A stretch of DNA of 64,000 nucleotides, from assembly GCF_002204745.1 (NCBI RefSeq), contig NZ_NIRR01000009.1:62001-126000 (forward strand), written 5' to 3'. How positions within the stretch are numbered: position 1 is the first letter of the stretch; every line of letters starts with the position of its first letter. A model generated the notes under the pieces. That model ran no database searches. It had not been told where the DNA came from and was given only the letters and a program-made list of their open reading frames with translations. Source of the stretch: Hymenobacter amundsenii (GTDB lineage Bacteria; Bacteroidota; Bacteroidia; Cytophagales; Hymenobacteraceae). Positions 6,660 through 16,755 of this stretch are shown one piece after another. A program made the translations under genes and the position numbers.

Positions 6660-9146
6660 CTACAACGCCAGCACTGCCGTGGGCAAACCGGGCGACTGCA
6701 CGGCCACCGTGGTCTGCCCGGGCGTGGCTTCGAGGCGGATAATGGCCCGGCCGTTGTACGCCTGCACCTTGCTGGAGCCGCTGCTGGTGCCCAAATCGTC
6801 GTGCAGGCGGCCTTCGCCGGCCAGCGAGAAACGCAGCCAGTTGGCGGCGTCGAGGCAGGGCACGCCTTGGGCGTCGAACAGCTGGGCCTCCACGGTTACC
6901 AGACCGTTGGCGTCGGCGGTTTTGGTGAGCGTGAGGCGGGCGGGGGCAGTCCACTTTTCGGTTTGGTAGCGGAAGCTAATCTGGTCCTCGACTCGCTGCT
7001 TGCCCTGGTAAGCCACTACCCGCACCTGGTTGGCTCCGGTTGCGAACGGTACCCGCCAGTGCAGTCCGGCAGCCGGGAAGTCTTGGCTGGCGCGGGTTTT
7101 CAGGCCGTAGCTTTTGCCGTTCACAAACAGCTCGGCCCGCTCGCAGTTGGAGTACACTTTCACCAGCTTCAGCTCGCTTTCCTCACCCCAGCGCACCGGC
7201 CACGAGTGCCCGTATATGTGGGCCATCGGAACGGTCGTCCAGTACGACTGAAACACGTAGTACGCCTCCTTGGGCGTGAAATCGCGCTCCACCACGCCTT
7301 TCTGGTTCATGTAGGGAACGGGGTTGTCGGGCCGCACCGGGGTCGAGAAATCCTTGAACGGCCAGTAGGCCGCGCCGCTGAGCCAGGGCATAGTTTCCTG
7401 CTCCTTGAGGTGCCAATCCACGAGGTTGCAGAGGTAGGTTTCGCTCCAGTCGCCGTCCTTCGATACGCGGGCGCTGCCGCCAAATAGCGAGGCATCGCCC
7501 GAGCGCTCATCAGCGCCTTGGCCGGCGGCTATTTTGGCCAGCGCGTTGTCGGGGTTTTCGGAGTGCCGGCCGGCGTGGCTGTCGCCGCCCCATTCTACGT
7601 GCAGGAAGCGTTTTACCTGCTTGAATTCTTCCTCCGTGACGGCCTTGTAGTCGGTATAGATGCCGCGGTACCAACCGGCCCAAATCGAGGGCGAATACAC
7701 GTCGGGAATGTCCTTGGCAAAGTCGCAGCGGCGGATGGCGGTGTAGCGGCTGGCGTCGAGCTGGTGGGCCAAATCGTTCAGATCCGTCATGAAGGCGCGA
7801 ATCTTCTGCTTGTCGAACTCGGGGAAGTCGTTGGGCCAGTCGTTCTCGTTGCCCAGCCCCCAGATGATAACGGCCGGGTGGTTGTAGTGCTGCTGCACCA
7901 TATGGGTCATCATGCGCTTGGCCTGGGCCTGGTACACCGGCCCGCCCAGTCCGCCCCGGCACCACGGAATCTCCTCCCACACCACAATGCCCAGCGAGTC
8001 GCACAGGTTCAGCACAATGCGCGACTGTTGGTAATGGCCCAACCGGATAAAGTTGACACCCATCTGCTTCATCAGCCGCATTTCCTGACGAATCATCGGC
8101 TCGGTCATGGCGGCGGCTACCCCGGCATGGTCCTCGTGGCGGTGGGTGCCGCGCAGCAGCAACCGCTGCCCGTTGAGCTTGAATGGTCCTTTCTCTACGA
8201 ACTCTATGTGCCGGAACCCGACCAGCGCGGTCTGGTGCCAAGCCTGCTTGCCCTCCCCCACCGTCACTTCCACGGCGTACTGGCGCGGGGCTTCGGGCGA
8301 CCATAGCTGGGGCTTTTTCACGGTGAAATCAGTTACGGCTACCTCGCCGGCCGCCGCGCGCACCGAGCCGCGGTACTGGCCCACGGCCTTGCCCCGCGGG
8401 TCGAGCAGCCGCACAGTTACCGGCGCGGCCGTACCCGCGGGTACAATAGCCGGAAAGGCTATTTTCAGGCTCAGCGCACCGGTTTTACCGGCGGCATCGG
8501 TTACGGCATGGGCCATGAGCCGCTCGGCATACAGAGCGGGCTCGTAGGTCAGGTTGAGGTAGCGGTAGAGGCCCCCGTAGATATTGAAATCCGACAAATC
8601 CGACGGTATCATCTCCAGGTCGCGGGAGTTGTCGCAGCGGATGCTAAGCGGAATTTTACCCTTGAACTGCTTTTGGTAGGCCTCAGTCTTTTGAAAATCG
8701 GCCACGGCCTCGGTGATGTCCACCGTCCACTCGTCGTAGCCGCCCACGTGGGAGCCCACTTTGGTGGTATGAATGTACACCTCGGTTTTCTGGCCCGCGC
8801 CCTCGAAGTGCAGCAGCGTGCGGCCGCCCGCGTAGGGGTTTTGCACCGCCAACTGGGTACGGTACCAGCCGGGGCCCTGGTAGTAGTTCACGTCGGGGTC
8901 CACGGCATCAAGGGCGTTGAAGCAATGGGGCAGCGTAACAGGCGTCCAGAGCGGCACGGTTTCAGGCGAGCCCGCCACGGCGGGCCGCACCGCCTCCCAA
9001 ATGCCGCCTAAATCGCCGCGTACATACTCCCAGCCAGTGTTGAGGCGCGTTTGCTGCTGAGCGCTGGCTGGGCGGCTACCGAGGCAGCAGACTACCAGCA
9101 GCAGCAAGCATTGGAGGAATTGGCAAGGAAATAAAGGTTTTCTCAT
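6660..9146 (-). CDS. Secreted GH2 glycosidase with DUF4982-type C-terminal region
   Basis: Exo-acting retaining beta-glycosidase (galactosidase, glucuronidase or related). 828 aa from the ATG at 9144-9146, which directly precedes a good signal peptide (MRKPLFPCQFL... to ASAQ, about 30 aa); an upstream in-frame start would add 13 residues before it and is rejected. A sugar-binding domain, an Ig-like domain and a TIM barrel are visible. The acid/base is Glu434 (LGNEND) and the nucleophile Glu518 (HVEWGG). The region after about residue 610 contains the SEAELKLVKVYSNCE-like stretch and further Ig-like segments. It follows another GH2 gene by 81 bp at the end of the susC1 operon. The exact substrate cannot be read from sequence. 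Confidence 0.92.
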   Translation of the reverse strand: MRKPLFPCQFLQCLLLLVVCCLGSRPASAQQQTRLNTGWEYVRGDLGGIWEAVRPAVAGSPETVPLWTPVTLPHCFNALDAVDPDVNYYQGPGWYRTQLAVQNPYAGGRTLLHFEGAGQKTEVYIHTTKVGSHVGGYDEWTVDITEAVADFQKTEAYQKQFKGKIPLSIRCDNSRDLEMIPSDLSDFNIYGGLYRYLNLTYEPALYAERLMAHAVTDAAGKTGALSLKIAFPAIVPAGTAAPVTVRLLDPRGKAVGQYRGSVRAAAGEVAVTDFTVKKPQLWSPEAPRQYAVEVTVGEGKQAWHQTALVGFRHIEFVEKGPFKLNGQRLLLRGTHRHEDHAGVAAAMTEPMIRQEMRLMKQMGVNFIRLGHYQQSRIVLNLCDSLGIVVWEEIPWCRGGLGGPVYQAQAKRMMTHMVQQHYNHPAVIIWGLGNENDWPNDFPEFDKQKIRAFMTDLNDLAHQLDASRYTAIRRCDFAKDIPDVYSPSIWAGWYRGIYTDYKAVTEEEFKQVKRFLHVEWGGDSHAGRHSENPDNALAKIAAGQGADERSGDASLFGGSARVSKDGDWSETYLCNLVDWHLKEQETMPWLSGAAYWPFKDFSTPVRPDNPVPYMNQKGVVERDFTPKEAYYVFQSYWTTVPMAHIYGHSWPVRWGEESELKLVKVYSNCERAELFVNGKSYGLKTRASQDFPAAGLHWRVPFATGANQVRVVAYQGKQRVEDQISFRYQTEKWTAPARLTLTKTADANGLVTVEAQLFDAQGVPCLDAANWLRFSLAGEGRLHDDLGTSSGSSKVQAYNGRAIIRLEATPGQTTVAVQSPGLPTAVLAL

Positions 9147-9227
9147 GTTAAATATCAGAATGTCCTGCCGCGCAGTCCGCAGCACGCTCCTGCTTAAATT
9201 TGTTACTGCTTGCTGGTGCTGAACTTA

Positions 9228-11960
9228 TTAGTCTATCCGCTTTACCTGGATGCCATTGAGTACGGCTTCACCTGTCGTGGCTTTAAAATCTAAGGTGATG
9301 CCTTGGCCACGCCGTACGTTCACCTGCAGCTTGAAGCTGGTGGCCTGCAGCGGTACCAAGTACTGGTCGGGGCCCAGCCTAGACAAGGTACGCTGGCCGT
9401 TCAGCCATACATCGAAGCGGCGGGCAGTGGGGGCCGGGGCCACCGGGCCATCGTTTTTGGCCAAGTTGTACACCAGCTGCTCAGCGGGCGGGGCGACTTC
9501 CAACTCCGCAAAGTACAGCGTGACTTCGTACTGCCCGGCCGGCACGTCCAGGCGAAACTGCGTGAGTCCCACGCGCTGGGTTTCAAATAGGGCATCGTAG
9601 TCCGTGCCCTGGATGTTGCGGTCGGAGCCGTAGGGCAGGCGCTTGCTGGGCAGCACGTAGGGATGGCCGCCCACGTAGCCCCAGCCGCCGGGCGTGTACG
9701 GCTGCTCGGGCAGCCATACCTGATGCAGCCGGGCATCGGAGAAGTAGCGCTGGTCCCCGAGGCTCACATTCAGCTCGGTAAAGGGCAGTTTTTTCGACTC
9801 CAGAATGGTTGGAATAAGCTGGAACTCGATGTCGGCCTGGTCAGTAATGGCCTGGCCGGCGGCCCGTGCCGTGAGCTGGTTCAGGCCCGCGCCGAACGGG
9901 ACGCTGAACCGCGCCACGCCGCTTTGCACGGCGCGAGTGCCCAGCGTTTGCCCGTTCAGGAGCAGCTCCACGGTGGGTTGGTTGCTGTACACCTCCACCG
10001 GCTGGCGGCAATGCAGCGAATCGGCACTGGTCGCGCTACCGGCGCGCAGATTCCAGGCGCGGGAGCCAATTTTCACGAAGGGCGCCTGCCGCAGCCGGGC
10101 CTGGTAGAACAGGTAGGCGTCTTTGGGCTGCCGGTCGGCCGTGAGCAGGCTTTTGTTGTTGATATGGGGCACCGCTTCTTCCCGACTTTCGGAACTGAAT
10201 TCGGCCAGGTTCCACACGGCACTGCCCGCCACGAAGGGCCGGCTCAGGATGTGCTGGAGGTAAAACTGGTGGTAGCTGTTGGCGTACTCCGTCGTCTTGT
10301 CGAAGCGCAACGGCTGGAACGAGTGCAGCCGGGCATCGGCATCGGCCCCGTACTCGGTTACCAGCATGGGCTTGTCGGGCAACTCGCGCCGGTGGCGGTC
10401 CAGGAAGGCGGGCAAACCCTCTAAATCGGGCGAATACCAGCCGGGGTAGAGGTTCCAGCCCACTATCATCGGGATGTTGGTCAGCCCCGCCTGCTGGTAG
10501 AGGTCGAAGGCCCCGTGGTTGACGAGCATGGTGTAGCGGCTCGGGTCTTCGCGCCGGGTCAGGGCGTCGAGCTCCCGGGCCAGCGCGGCCACGCGGCCGA
10601 TATACGCCTGGCCAGCCGCGTTGTCCTTGGTCAGGCCGGTGGGCAGGCGCAGCAGCACCTCATTCATATAGGCCCAGATAATAACAGAAGGATGGTTGAA
10701 GTTCTGGCGCACCATCTCGGTCTGCATGGTTTTGCAATGCTCGAAAAAGGCCGGCGAGTCCGTAATGGCGTTCACCACCGGAATTTCGACCGAAGCCAAG
10801 ATGCCCAGCCGGTCGCAGGCCGCCAGCACGGCGGGGTCCTGCGGGTAGTGCGAAACGCGCAGAAAATTGCCGCCCATCTGCTTCAGCAACTGCACGTCCT
10901 GCTCGGCCAGAGCATCAGGCAGGGCGTTGCCCAGGCCGGGAAAATCCTGGTGGCGGTTGGTGCCGATGAGCTTCAGCGGCTGCCCATTGAGGAAAAAACC
11001 CGTGGCCGCATCAAAACGAAACCAGCGCAAGCCCAGCGGGCTGCTCACCGCATCGAGCGCCTGCTCCTGCCCGGCCTCGCGCACCGTGGCCGTAACGTGG
11101 TACAGGTAGGGGTCGGCAGGCGACCAGAGGTGGGGCTGGCGCAGCTTGTCGAAGGTGTGGCGCACGCCTAGCTTCTGCCCGGCGGCCAGGGTGTGACTGC
11201 TACGCTGCCGGGCCACCACCTGCCCTTCGCGGTCGGTCAGCTCGGTTAGCACCGTCAGCCGGCGGGGGGCCGATGTTTCATTAACGACGGTCCCCTTCAC
11301 CTCTACGGTGGCACTTGCCGCCGATACGGCGGGCATATGCACGAACAGGCCGCTGGAAGCGTAATCAGCCAGTTCAAAATGGACCGGATTGGCAGCCAGC
11401 AGGTACACGTCGCGGTACAGCCCACCGAAGAAGGTGAAGTCGGCCGATAGCGGGGGCAAGTCGGGATTGTGGCGGTTATCGACTTTAACAACTACCTCGT
11501 TGGTTGCCCCCTCACCAAAGCGCAGCCACCGGCTGATGGGGAAGCGGAAGGCCGTGTAGCCGCCAGCGTGCTGCCCGGCTAACTGCCCGTTCACGTACAC
11601 CTCGGCTTCCTGGCCGGCACCCTCGAAGTGCAGGTAAACGCGGCGGTTCTGCCAGTCGGCCGGTACGTGCAAGGCTTTCTTGTACCAGCCGGCGCCGCGG
11701 TAGTAGCCGGGCTCATCGTCGAGCACGTCGGCCGCATTCCAGGTGTGGGGCACAGATACTTTCTCCCAACCGGTGGCCCCGCCCGGCGCCCGGGCGTAGT
11801 CGGTGCCATTGGCTTTGCGAAACAGCCAGTTGGAATTGATGGACTGTTGCTGCCGCTCCTGGGCCGTCGCCGGCCTGGCCAACAGCAACAGCAGCCCAAC
11901 GCAAAGCCCAACGACTACGCACAGTCGGCGCCAGCAGCAGAATTCTACCGGTTCAGCCAT
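9228..11960 (-). CDS. Secreted GH2 glycosidase with C-terminal malectin-like domain
   Basis: Retaining beta-glycosidase of 910 aa. The ATG at 11958-11960 overlaps the uxuA stop by one base (TGATG), implying translational coupling. The N-terminus has a hydrophobic signal ending in ARPATAQ. The GH2 sugar-binding and Ig-like domains are followed by a TIM barrel with acid/base Glu434 (AYMNEV) and nucleophile Glu536 (LVTEYGAD). From about residue 720 a malectin-like beta-sandwich (FDVWLNG, FRLDVPAGQYEVTLYFAE) gives probable carbohydrate binding. MNE instead of GNE at the acid/base site separates it from the neighbouring GH2 and suggests a different linkage specificity. Confidence 0.92.
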   Translation of the reverse strand: MAEPVEFCCWRRLCVVVGLCVGLLLLLARPATAQERQQQSINSNWLFRKANGTDYARAPGGATGWEKVSVPHTWNAADVLDDEPGYYRGAGWYKKALHVPADWQNRRVYLHFEGAGQEAEVYVNGQLAGQHAGGYTAFRFPISRWLRFGEGATNEVVVKVDNRHNPDLPPLSADFTFFGGLYRDVYLLAANPVHFELADYASSGLFVHMPAVSAASATVEVKGTVVNETSAPRRLTVLTELTDREGQVVARQRSSHTLAAGQKLGVRHTFDKLRQPHLWSPADPYLYHVTATVREAGQEQALDAVSSPLGLRWFRFDAATGFFLNGQPLKLIGTNRHQDFPGLGNALPDALAEQDVQLLKQMGGNFLRVSHYPQDPAVLAACDRLGILASVEIPVVNAITDSPAFFEHCKTMQTEMVRQNFNHPSVIIWAYMNEVLLRLPTGLTKDNAAGQAYIGRVAALARELDALTRREDPSRYTMLVNHGAFDLYQQAGLTNIPMIVGWNLYPGWYSPDLEGLPAFLDRHRRELPDKPMLVTEYGADADARLHSFQPLRFDKTTEYANSYHQFYLQHILSRPFVAGSAVWNLAEFSSESREEAVPHINNKSLLTADRQPKDAYLFYQARLRQAPFVKIGSRAWNLRAGSATSADSLHCRQPVEVYSNQPTVELLLNGQTLGTRAVQSGVARFSVPFGAGLNQLTARAAGQAITDQADIEFQLIPTILESKKLPFTELNVSLGDQRYFSDARLHQVWLPEQPYTPGGWGYVGGHPYVLPSKRLPYGSDRNIQGTDYDALFETQRVGLTQFRLDVPAGQYEVTLYFAELEVAPPAEQLVYNLAKNDGPVAPAPTARRFDVWLNGQRTLSRLGPDQYLVPLQATSFKLQVNVRRGQGITLDFKATTGEAVLNGIQVKRID

Positions 11961-13147
11961 CAAAATAAGTTCGTGCGAAGGCCTAGCTCCAGCCCCCGCA
12001 ACTCGGCAAGGCCCCGCAGGCGCCCGATAGCGGAGTAGCCGGGGTTGGTTTGCTGGTGCAGGTCGTTGAGCATCTGGTGGCCGTGGTCGGGCCGCATGGG
12101 CAGGCGCGCCTGCCGTTGGTCCATTACGGTCAGCAGTTCACGCATCACGGCCGGCATATCCACGTCGCCTTCCAGGTGGTTGTCCTCGTAGAAGTCGCCT
12201 GCGGCGTTGCGGCGGGTGCTGCGCAGGTGCACGAAATGGATGCGGTCGGCGAACTGGCGCACCATGCCGGGCAGGTCGTTATCGGGCCGCACCCCAAACG
12301 AGCCAGTGCAGAAGCACAGGCCGTTGCTGGGCGAAGGCACGGCCGCGAATAGGGCCGCCACGTCGTCAGCGGTGCTCAGCACCCGTGGCAACCCCAGAAT
12401 CGGGTACGGTGGGTCGTCGGGGTGGATGACCAGCCGGATGCCGCCTGCTTCCGCCACCGGCGCAATGGCCGCCACGAACGCTACCAGGTGCCGCCGCAGC
12501 TGGGCCGCGTCGATGGTGCGGTACGCATCCAGGGCCTGCTGAAACTGGACCAGCGTGAAGCTTTCCTCGCTTCCGGGCAGGCCCGCGATGATGTTGCGCT
12601 GGAGCTGCTGCTGCTCTTCGGGGCTCATATCGGCCAGCCGCTGCCGGGCCGCCGCCAGCTCGGCGGGCGCGTACTCCTGGGCGGCGCCGGGCCGCCGCAG
12701 CACCAGCGCATCGAAGGCCACGAAGGCGGCGCGCTCGAAGCGCAGGGCCCGCGCGCCGTCGGGCAGCTCGTAGCTCAGGTCGGTGCGGGTCCAGTCGAGC
12801 ACCGGCATGAAGTTGTAGGTCACGGTTTCGATGCCGCAGGCCGCTAGGTTCCGCAACGAATCCTGGTAGTTGGCCACGTACTGCTCGTAGCCGGGTGCCT
12901 GGGTTTTGATGCTCTCGTGCACCGGCACGCTTTCCACCACGCTCCAGCGCAGGCCGGCCGCCGCAATTTCGGCCTGCCGGGACTGGATTTCGGCTACCGG
13001 CCACACCGCGCCGTTGGGCAAATGGTGCAGCGCCGTTACCACGCCCGTGCAGCCCGCCTGCCGGATATCGGCCAGCGAAACCGGGTCGGCGGGCCCGAAC
13101 CAGCGCATAGTTTGCTCGAGGCCGCAAACTTGTTTTTGCTGTGTCAT
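11960..13147 (-). CDS. uxuA: D-mannonate dehydratase UxuA
   Basis: Dehydrates D-mannonate to 2-keto-3-deoxy-D-gluconate in the cytoplasm. It is 395 aa, a normal length. The start [19 protein letters not shown] is the family N-terminus and excludes a 150-codon upstream extension that is only a shadow of the SDR gene. Putative metal ligands of the TIM barrel are His242 (HPDDPP), Cys280 (CTGSFG), His307 (HLRS) and Asp354 (RPDHGHQ). It is 8 bp from the SDR gene and overlaps the GH2 downstream by one base, so all three are in one transcript. The SDR supplies its substrate. Confidence 0.96.
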   Translation of the reverse strand: MTQQKQVCGLEQTMRWFGPADPVSLADIRQAGCTGVVTALHHLPNGAVWPVAEIQSRQAEIAAAGLRWSVVESVPVHESIKTQAPGYEQYVANYQDSLRNLAACGIETVTYNFMPVLDWTRTDLSYELPDGARALRFERAAFVAFDALVLRRPGAAQEYAPAELAAARQRLADMSPEEQQQLQRNIIAGLPGSEESFTLVQFQQALDAYRTIDAAQLRRHLVAFVAAIAPVAEAGGIRLVIHPDDPPYPILGLPRVLSTADDVAALFAAVPSPSNGLCFCTGSFGVRPDNDLPGMVRQFADRIHFVHLRSTRRNAAGDFYEDNHLEGDVDMPAVMRELLTVMDQRQARLPMRPDHGHQMLNDLHQQTNPGYSAIGRLRGLAELRGLELGLRTNLF

Positions 13148-13155
13148 GCGCCTAG

Positions 13156-13971
13156 TTAAACGCCGCCAAAAATCGAGAAGCCACCATCCACGCAAATCAT
13201 GGAGCCGGTGACGAAGCGGGAGGCGTCGCTGAGCAGCCACACCAGGGCCCCTTGCAGCTCCTCGGGCTGGCCGAAGCGCTGGAAAGGCGTCTGGCGGATG
13301 ACTTTGCCGCCGCGCTCGGTAAAGGTGCCGTCGGGGTTGGTGAGCAGATCGCGGTTTTGCTCGGTGAGGAAGAAGCCGGGGGCCAGCGCGTTCATGCGGA
13401 GCTTGTCGGCATAGCGGTTGGCCATTTCCACCGCAAACCACTGGTTGTAGCAATCGACGGCGGCCTTGCCCATGTTGTAGCCCAGCACCTTCGTAATGGC
13501 CCGCTTCGAGTTCATGGAGGAGATATTGACGATGCTGCCGTTGCCCGATTCGGCCAGCAGCGGCCCGAACACCTGGGTCGGCAGCACGGTGCCCCACAAG
13601 TTGAGGTCCATCACCCGCTTCATGCCCTCAATGTTCATATCGAACACGTCGGCCTCGGGGTCGAGCACGCCGTCGGGGGCATTACCGCCGGCCCCGTTCA
13701 CGAGGCCATCGAGGTGGCCGAAGGTGGTGCGCACCAATTCGGCGGCGGCCCGCAGCTGGGTTTCGTCGAGCACATCGGCCACCAGGGCCAGGGCCCGGCC
13801 GCCCTGTTCGGTAATGGCGCGGGCGCGCTGCTCGGCCACTTCGGCGTTGCGGCCCAGAATGCCCACGGCCCCGCCGGCGGCCACGATGCCCGCGATAAAG
13901 GCTTCGCCCAGAATGCCCGTGCCGCCGGTTACCACGATTACTTTATCCCGGAGAGAAAACTGTTCCGTCAT
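13156..13971 (-). CDS. SDR-family D-mannonate oxidoreductase (fructuronate reductase)
   Basis: NAD(P)H-dependent reduction of D-fructuronate to D-mannonate, replacing the unrelated long-chain UxuB. 271 aa; Rossmann motif TGGTGILG (15-22), Ser151/Ser152, Tyr165 and Lys169 (YNMGK) and a C-terminal [12 protein letters not shown]. The insert [14 protein letters not shown] is characteristic of the SDR mannonate oxidoreductases found beside uxuA in Bacteroidota and Bacillus (YjmF type). Placement directly upstream of uxuA agrees. KduD, another SDR of uronate loci, is an alternative but lacks this insert. Confidence 0.88.
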   Translation of the reverse strand: MTEQFSLRDKVIVVTGGTGILGEAFIAGIVAAGGAVGILGRNAEVAEQRARAITEQGGRALALVADVLDETQLRAAAELVRTTFGHLDGLVNGAGGNAPDGVLDPEADVFDMNIEGMKRVMDLNLWGTVLPTQVFGPLLAESGNGSIVNISSMNSKRAITKVLGYNMGKAAVDCYNQWFAVEMANRYADKLRMNALAPGFFLTEQNRDLLTNPDGTFTERGGKVIRQTPFQRFGQPEELQGALVWLLSDASRFVTGSMICVDGGFSIFGGV

Positions 13972-14092
13972 CTTCAGTTGAGTAGTTGTATTGATTTTGA
14001 TGGTTGCTTACTGGTTTTTGAGTGGGAGGTTATTGTTGCCGGCCAGACGCAGCAAATGCCTTTGGCCTTAACCGAGCCTTCAAAACCGCGCA

Positions 14093-15277
14093 TCATAAGC
14101 TCCAGGGCAAGCGAACTTCGGCTGGATACCGGGCGAAAACCTGCGCCACCGGCAAGGCAGGGTAGTACGAGCAAACCCGGTCGTAGATGGCCAGGATGGT
14201 GCGGTTACTGGGTGGCGCTACGTCGGGCTTCTCGGGCTGGCGCTGGCCCAGTAAGTAGGGTGCAAACCAGGCCACGGCCGGCCCTACCCCGCTCCCATCG
14301 GGCGTGCGGTAGTGCCAGAGGTCGAGGCCCAGCGGTTGGGCCAGAATAGCCAGCTTCACCCAGCCTTCCAGATTCATGGAGGTGTAATTCCAGGGCCGGG
14401 TGCGCTCCAACTCCAGCGGCTGGGCGCCGTCGGGGGCAAATTGCACGCCGATGCGGGGCAGCGTTTGGGTCTGAAGCGTGGTGCGGGCCAGCGCCTCATC
14501 CCCCGTAAACCGGGCAAAGTCCACGACTTGCAGGTCGTAGAAAGTCCCGTGATTATTCTCGCTGCCCCGCTCCTGCAGCCCGATGGGGCTGGTAGTCAGC
14601 CAAACGGTAAACTGTCGGAACCAACCGCGCAGCCCCTCGGTCAGCTTATCATCGGCGGCTTGGCTGCCGTGCAACAAAGCCAGCGCGTCGGGAATGTCGG
14701 TGAGGTGGCGGGTTTCGATGATGCCGAAGCCCCGGCCCGGCGCGGTACCCGGAATGCCCTGCCCATAGTTCAGGTTGGGGTTCATGCGGGTGGCGGGGTC
14801 CAGAAAAAACGCCCGCAGCAGCCGGGCCGCCTGCGCGGCGTAGGCTTCCTTCCCACTGAAATAATACGCCAATCCTAGCAGCCGCGCCGCTTGGCATACC
14901 TGGCCCAACCGGGCCGCATCGTGCATGTTGGCCGACTCCGGATTCCGGAGCCCGTCCTTACGCAGGTAGGGCTTGCCATCGGGCTTGCTGGGGTCGGCCC
15001 ACCAGTATGGCGCCTGCGAGAGATAATCGTGCTTGTCGCCGCTGGGCGGCAGTTGGGGTTTGCTAGTGATGGGGTCGGGGGCCTTGGTCAGCGCCTGGTC
15101 GGCCTCGGCCAGCAGGGCTTTCACGGCCCCGGCTTCCGCCGGCCGGCCCTGGCGGTAGGCGGTTTTATAGGCTGCCAGCGCGGCACTATCGAGCAGCAGC
15201 AGCCGGGGCGGGCGAGCTGCCGCGGTGGCGGTCAGAGTAGCCAGCAGCCCCGCCAACAACAGGAGCAACCCACGCAT
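14093..15277 (-). CDS. Secreted alginate_lyase-fold polysaccharide lyase (PL5/PL38-like)
   Basis: Beta-eliminating lyase acting on uronic-acid polymers, in the periplasm or outside. 394 aa with a short signal peptide (to about residue 21) and no clear lipobox. Family motifs are GDKHDYLSQAPYWWADP (80-96), FFLDPATRMNPNLNYGQ and the NNHG motif at 241-244. It shares the same layout as the truncated lyase at 5164-6207 but differs in sequence, so the locus had two distinct lyases. Its ATG overlaps the susD stop by one base (TGATG), giving translational coupling to the SusCD pair. The C-terminus after RLPWSL is close to the usual end. Confidence 0.88.
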   Translation of the reverse strand: MRGLLLLLAGLLATLTATAAARPPRLLLLDSAALAAYKTAYRQGRPAEAGAVKALLAEADQALTKAPDPITSKPQLPPSGDKHDYLSQAPYWWADPSKPDGKPYLRKDGLRNPESANMHDAARLGQVCQAARLLGLAYYFSGKEAYAAQAARLLRAFFLDPATRMNPNLNYGQGIPGTAPGRGFGIIETRHLTDIPDALALLHGSQAADDKLTEGLRGWFRQFTVWLTTSPIGLQERGSENNHGTFYDLQVVDFARFTGDEALARTTLQTQTLPRIGVQFAPDGAQPLELERTRPWNYTSMNLEGWVKLAILAQPLGLDLWHYRTPDGSGVGPAVAWFAPYLLGQRQPEKPDVAPPSNRTILAIYDRVCSYYPALPVAQVFARYPAEVRLPWSL

Positions 15278-16701
15278 CAGAAGCCGGGGTTCTGCACAAT
15301 GTTCGGGTTCAGGGCTATTTCGGCCTGCGGAATTGGGTAGAGCAGGTAATTGTCGGGCACCACGCGGTTTAGCACAGCTTTCTCTACCTGTTGCAGCCGG
15401 TTCAGGCGTAGCAGGTCGTTGCGGCGGTGGCCTTCTTGCACGAGTTCCCAGGCCCGTTCCTGCACCAGCAGATCGACGAACGCGGCCTTCGAGCTGGCTG
15501 TGGTAGGCAGCGGCGCAACGCCAGCGCGGGCGCGCACCTTGTTAATGCCTTGGTACTTGGTGGCGTCGCCGGCGTTAAGGTTATTGAGCGCTTCGGATTG
15601 CAACAACAACACGTCGGCGTAGCGTAGAATCAACCAGTTCACGCGCGAGTCGTTACCAATACGCTTGTCGTCGCGAAACTTGTTGAAGTAGTACTGCGAC
15701 AGGGTGGCCGTACCAGCCTTGTTGGTCAGGTTCCAGTCCTTGCGCACATCGCCCGCCTTGTAGGACTTCACGAACTCGTCGGTGGCAGCAAACGAGCCGA
15801 AGCCGCCCGAAGCGGGAGCCAGATACTGCCGCACGATAATGTTGCCTGTGTTGGGAGGCAGATCGAACTGCACGGAGAAGATGTGCTCGGGTCCGTTTTC
15901 CTTATCGGGCGTAAAGGCGTCGCCGTAAGTGGGCAACAGGCTGTAGAGGCCCGAGTTGATAACGCGGTTGGCAGCGGCCAGTGCCTCCTGGTTGTCGCTG
16001 GCCTGAGCCTCGGGTAGGCTGGCGCGCGTCAGATACACCTTGGCTAGCAGCGCCGCCGCTGCCCCACTCGACACCCGCCCCTTGCTGGTGGCCGGAATCT
16101 TGTTCTCGGCGAAGGTATTGGCTTCGGCAAATTTCAGGTCTTCAATAATCTGGTTGTACACCTCGGCTACGGGCGTGCGGGCGCGGCGCAAATCGTCGTT
16201 GGGACCCTTGATAGGTGCCAGAACCAAGGGCACGGCCCCGAAACTGCGCACCAAGTCGAAATACCCCATTGCCCGGATAAAGCGGGCGTTGCCCACGATA
16301 TTATTCTTGCTCACCTCATCCATTTTGATGGCCGGCACCTTCTCAATCACGTCGTTGGCCCGGCTGATCATCAGGTAGTTGTTCGTCCACCAAAACGAGA
16401 TTTCGCCGTTGTTGGGCGTGTACGTGAATCGGTTCAGCTCGGCCCGGTCGCCGGTGGTAGCGCCTACTACTTCCAGGTACTCGGCCGGTATCTCCCCAAT
16501 CAGCCAAGCCGTACGCCCGAACAAGCGCTGCTGCTGCATAATGGAAAATGCGCCGTTGAGGCCCGCAATGGCGTCGCCTTCATTCTGGTAAAAGTTGGTG
16601 GCCGTGAGAAAGTCGTAGGGTTTCTCCTCCAGGAATTTCTCGCAGGAGGAGACCAGCAGACTGAGGGAAAAAAGGCTGAGAAGAAGGATCTTCTTTTTCA
16701 T
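15277..16701 (-). CDS. SusD/RagB-family outer-membrane glycan-binding lipoprotein (SusD1)
   Basis: Surface lipoprotein that caps the SusC channel and binds the oligosaccharide. 474 aa; signal peptide with lipobox LVSSC (Cys20) and the SusD features EEKPYDFLTATNFYQNEGDA near the start, NARFIRAMGYFDLVRSFGAVPLV in the TPR-like part and the C-terminal YPIPQAEIALNPNIVQNPGF. It lies 54 bp downstream of susC1 and overlaps the lyase start by one base. Its sequence differs clearly from the second SusD at 36933, so the pairs may import different products. Confidence 0.97.
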   Translation of the reverse strand: MKKKILLLSLFSLSLLVSSCEKFLEEKPYDFLTATNFYQNEGDAIAGLNGAFSIMQQQRLFGRTAWLIGEIPAEYLEVVGATTGDRAELNRFTYTPNNGEISFWWTNNYLMISRANDVIEKVPAIKMDEVSKNNIVGNARFIRAMGYFDLVRSFGAVPLVLAPIKGPNDDLRRARTPVAEVYNQIIEDLKFAEANTFAENKIPATSKGRVSSGAAAALLAKVYLTRASLPEAQASDNQEALAAANRVINSGLYSLLPTYGDAFTPDKENGPEHIFSVQFDLPPNTGNIIVRQYLAPASGGFGSFAATDEFVKSYKAGDVRKDWNLTNKAGTATLSQYYFNKFRDDKRIGNDSRVNWLILRYADVLLLQSEALNNLNAGDATKYQGINKVRARAGVAPLPTTASSKAAFVDLLVQERAWELVQEGHRRNDLLRLNRLQQVEKAVLNRVVPDNYLLYPIPQAEIALNPNIVQNPGF

Positions 16702-16755
16702 GACAATCAGATAATAAGAAACAGAGTGGGAAGGGGGCCAGCCGGCTGTCGGCCG

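Noticed and set aside
11960..13597. 545-codon version of uxuA
   Set aside because: The first 150 codons are an antisense-strand shadow overlapping the SDR gene in another frame; family homology begins at the ATG 13145-13147.
13156..13971. SDR as KduD (2-deoxy-D-gluconate dehydrogenase)
   Set aside because: The insert and the position beside uxuA fit the SDR mannonate oxidoreductase; KduD was considered because kduI is present but is less likely.
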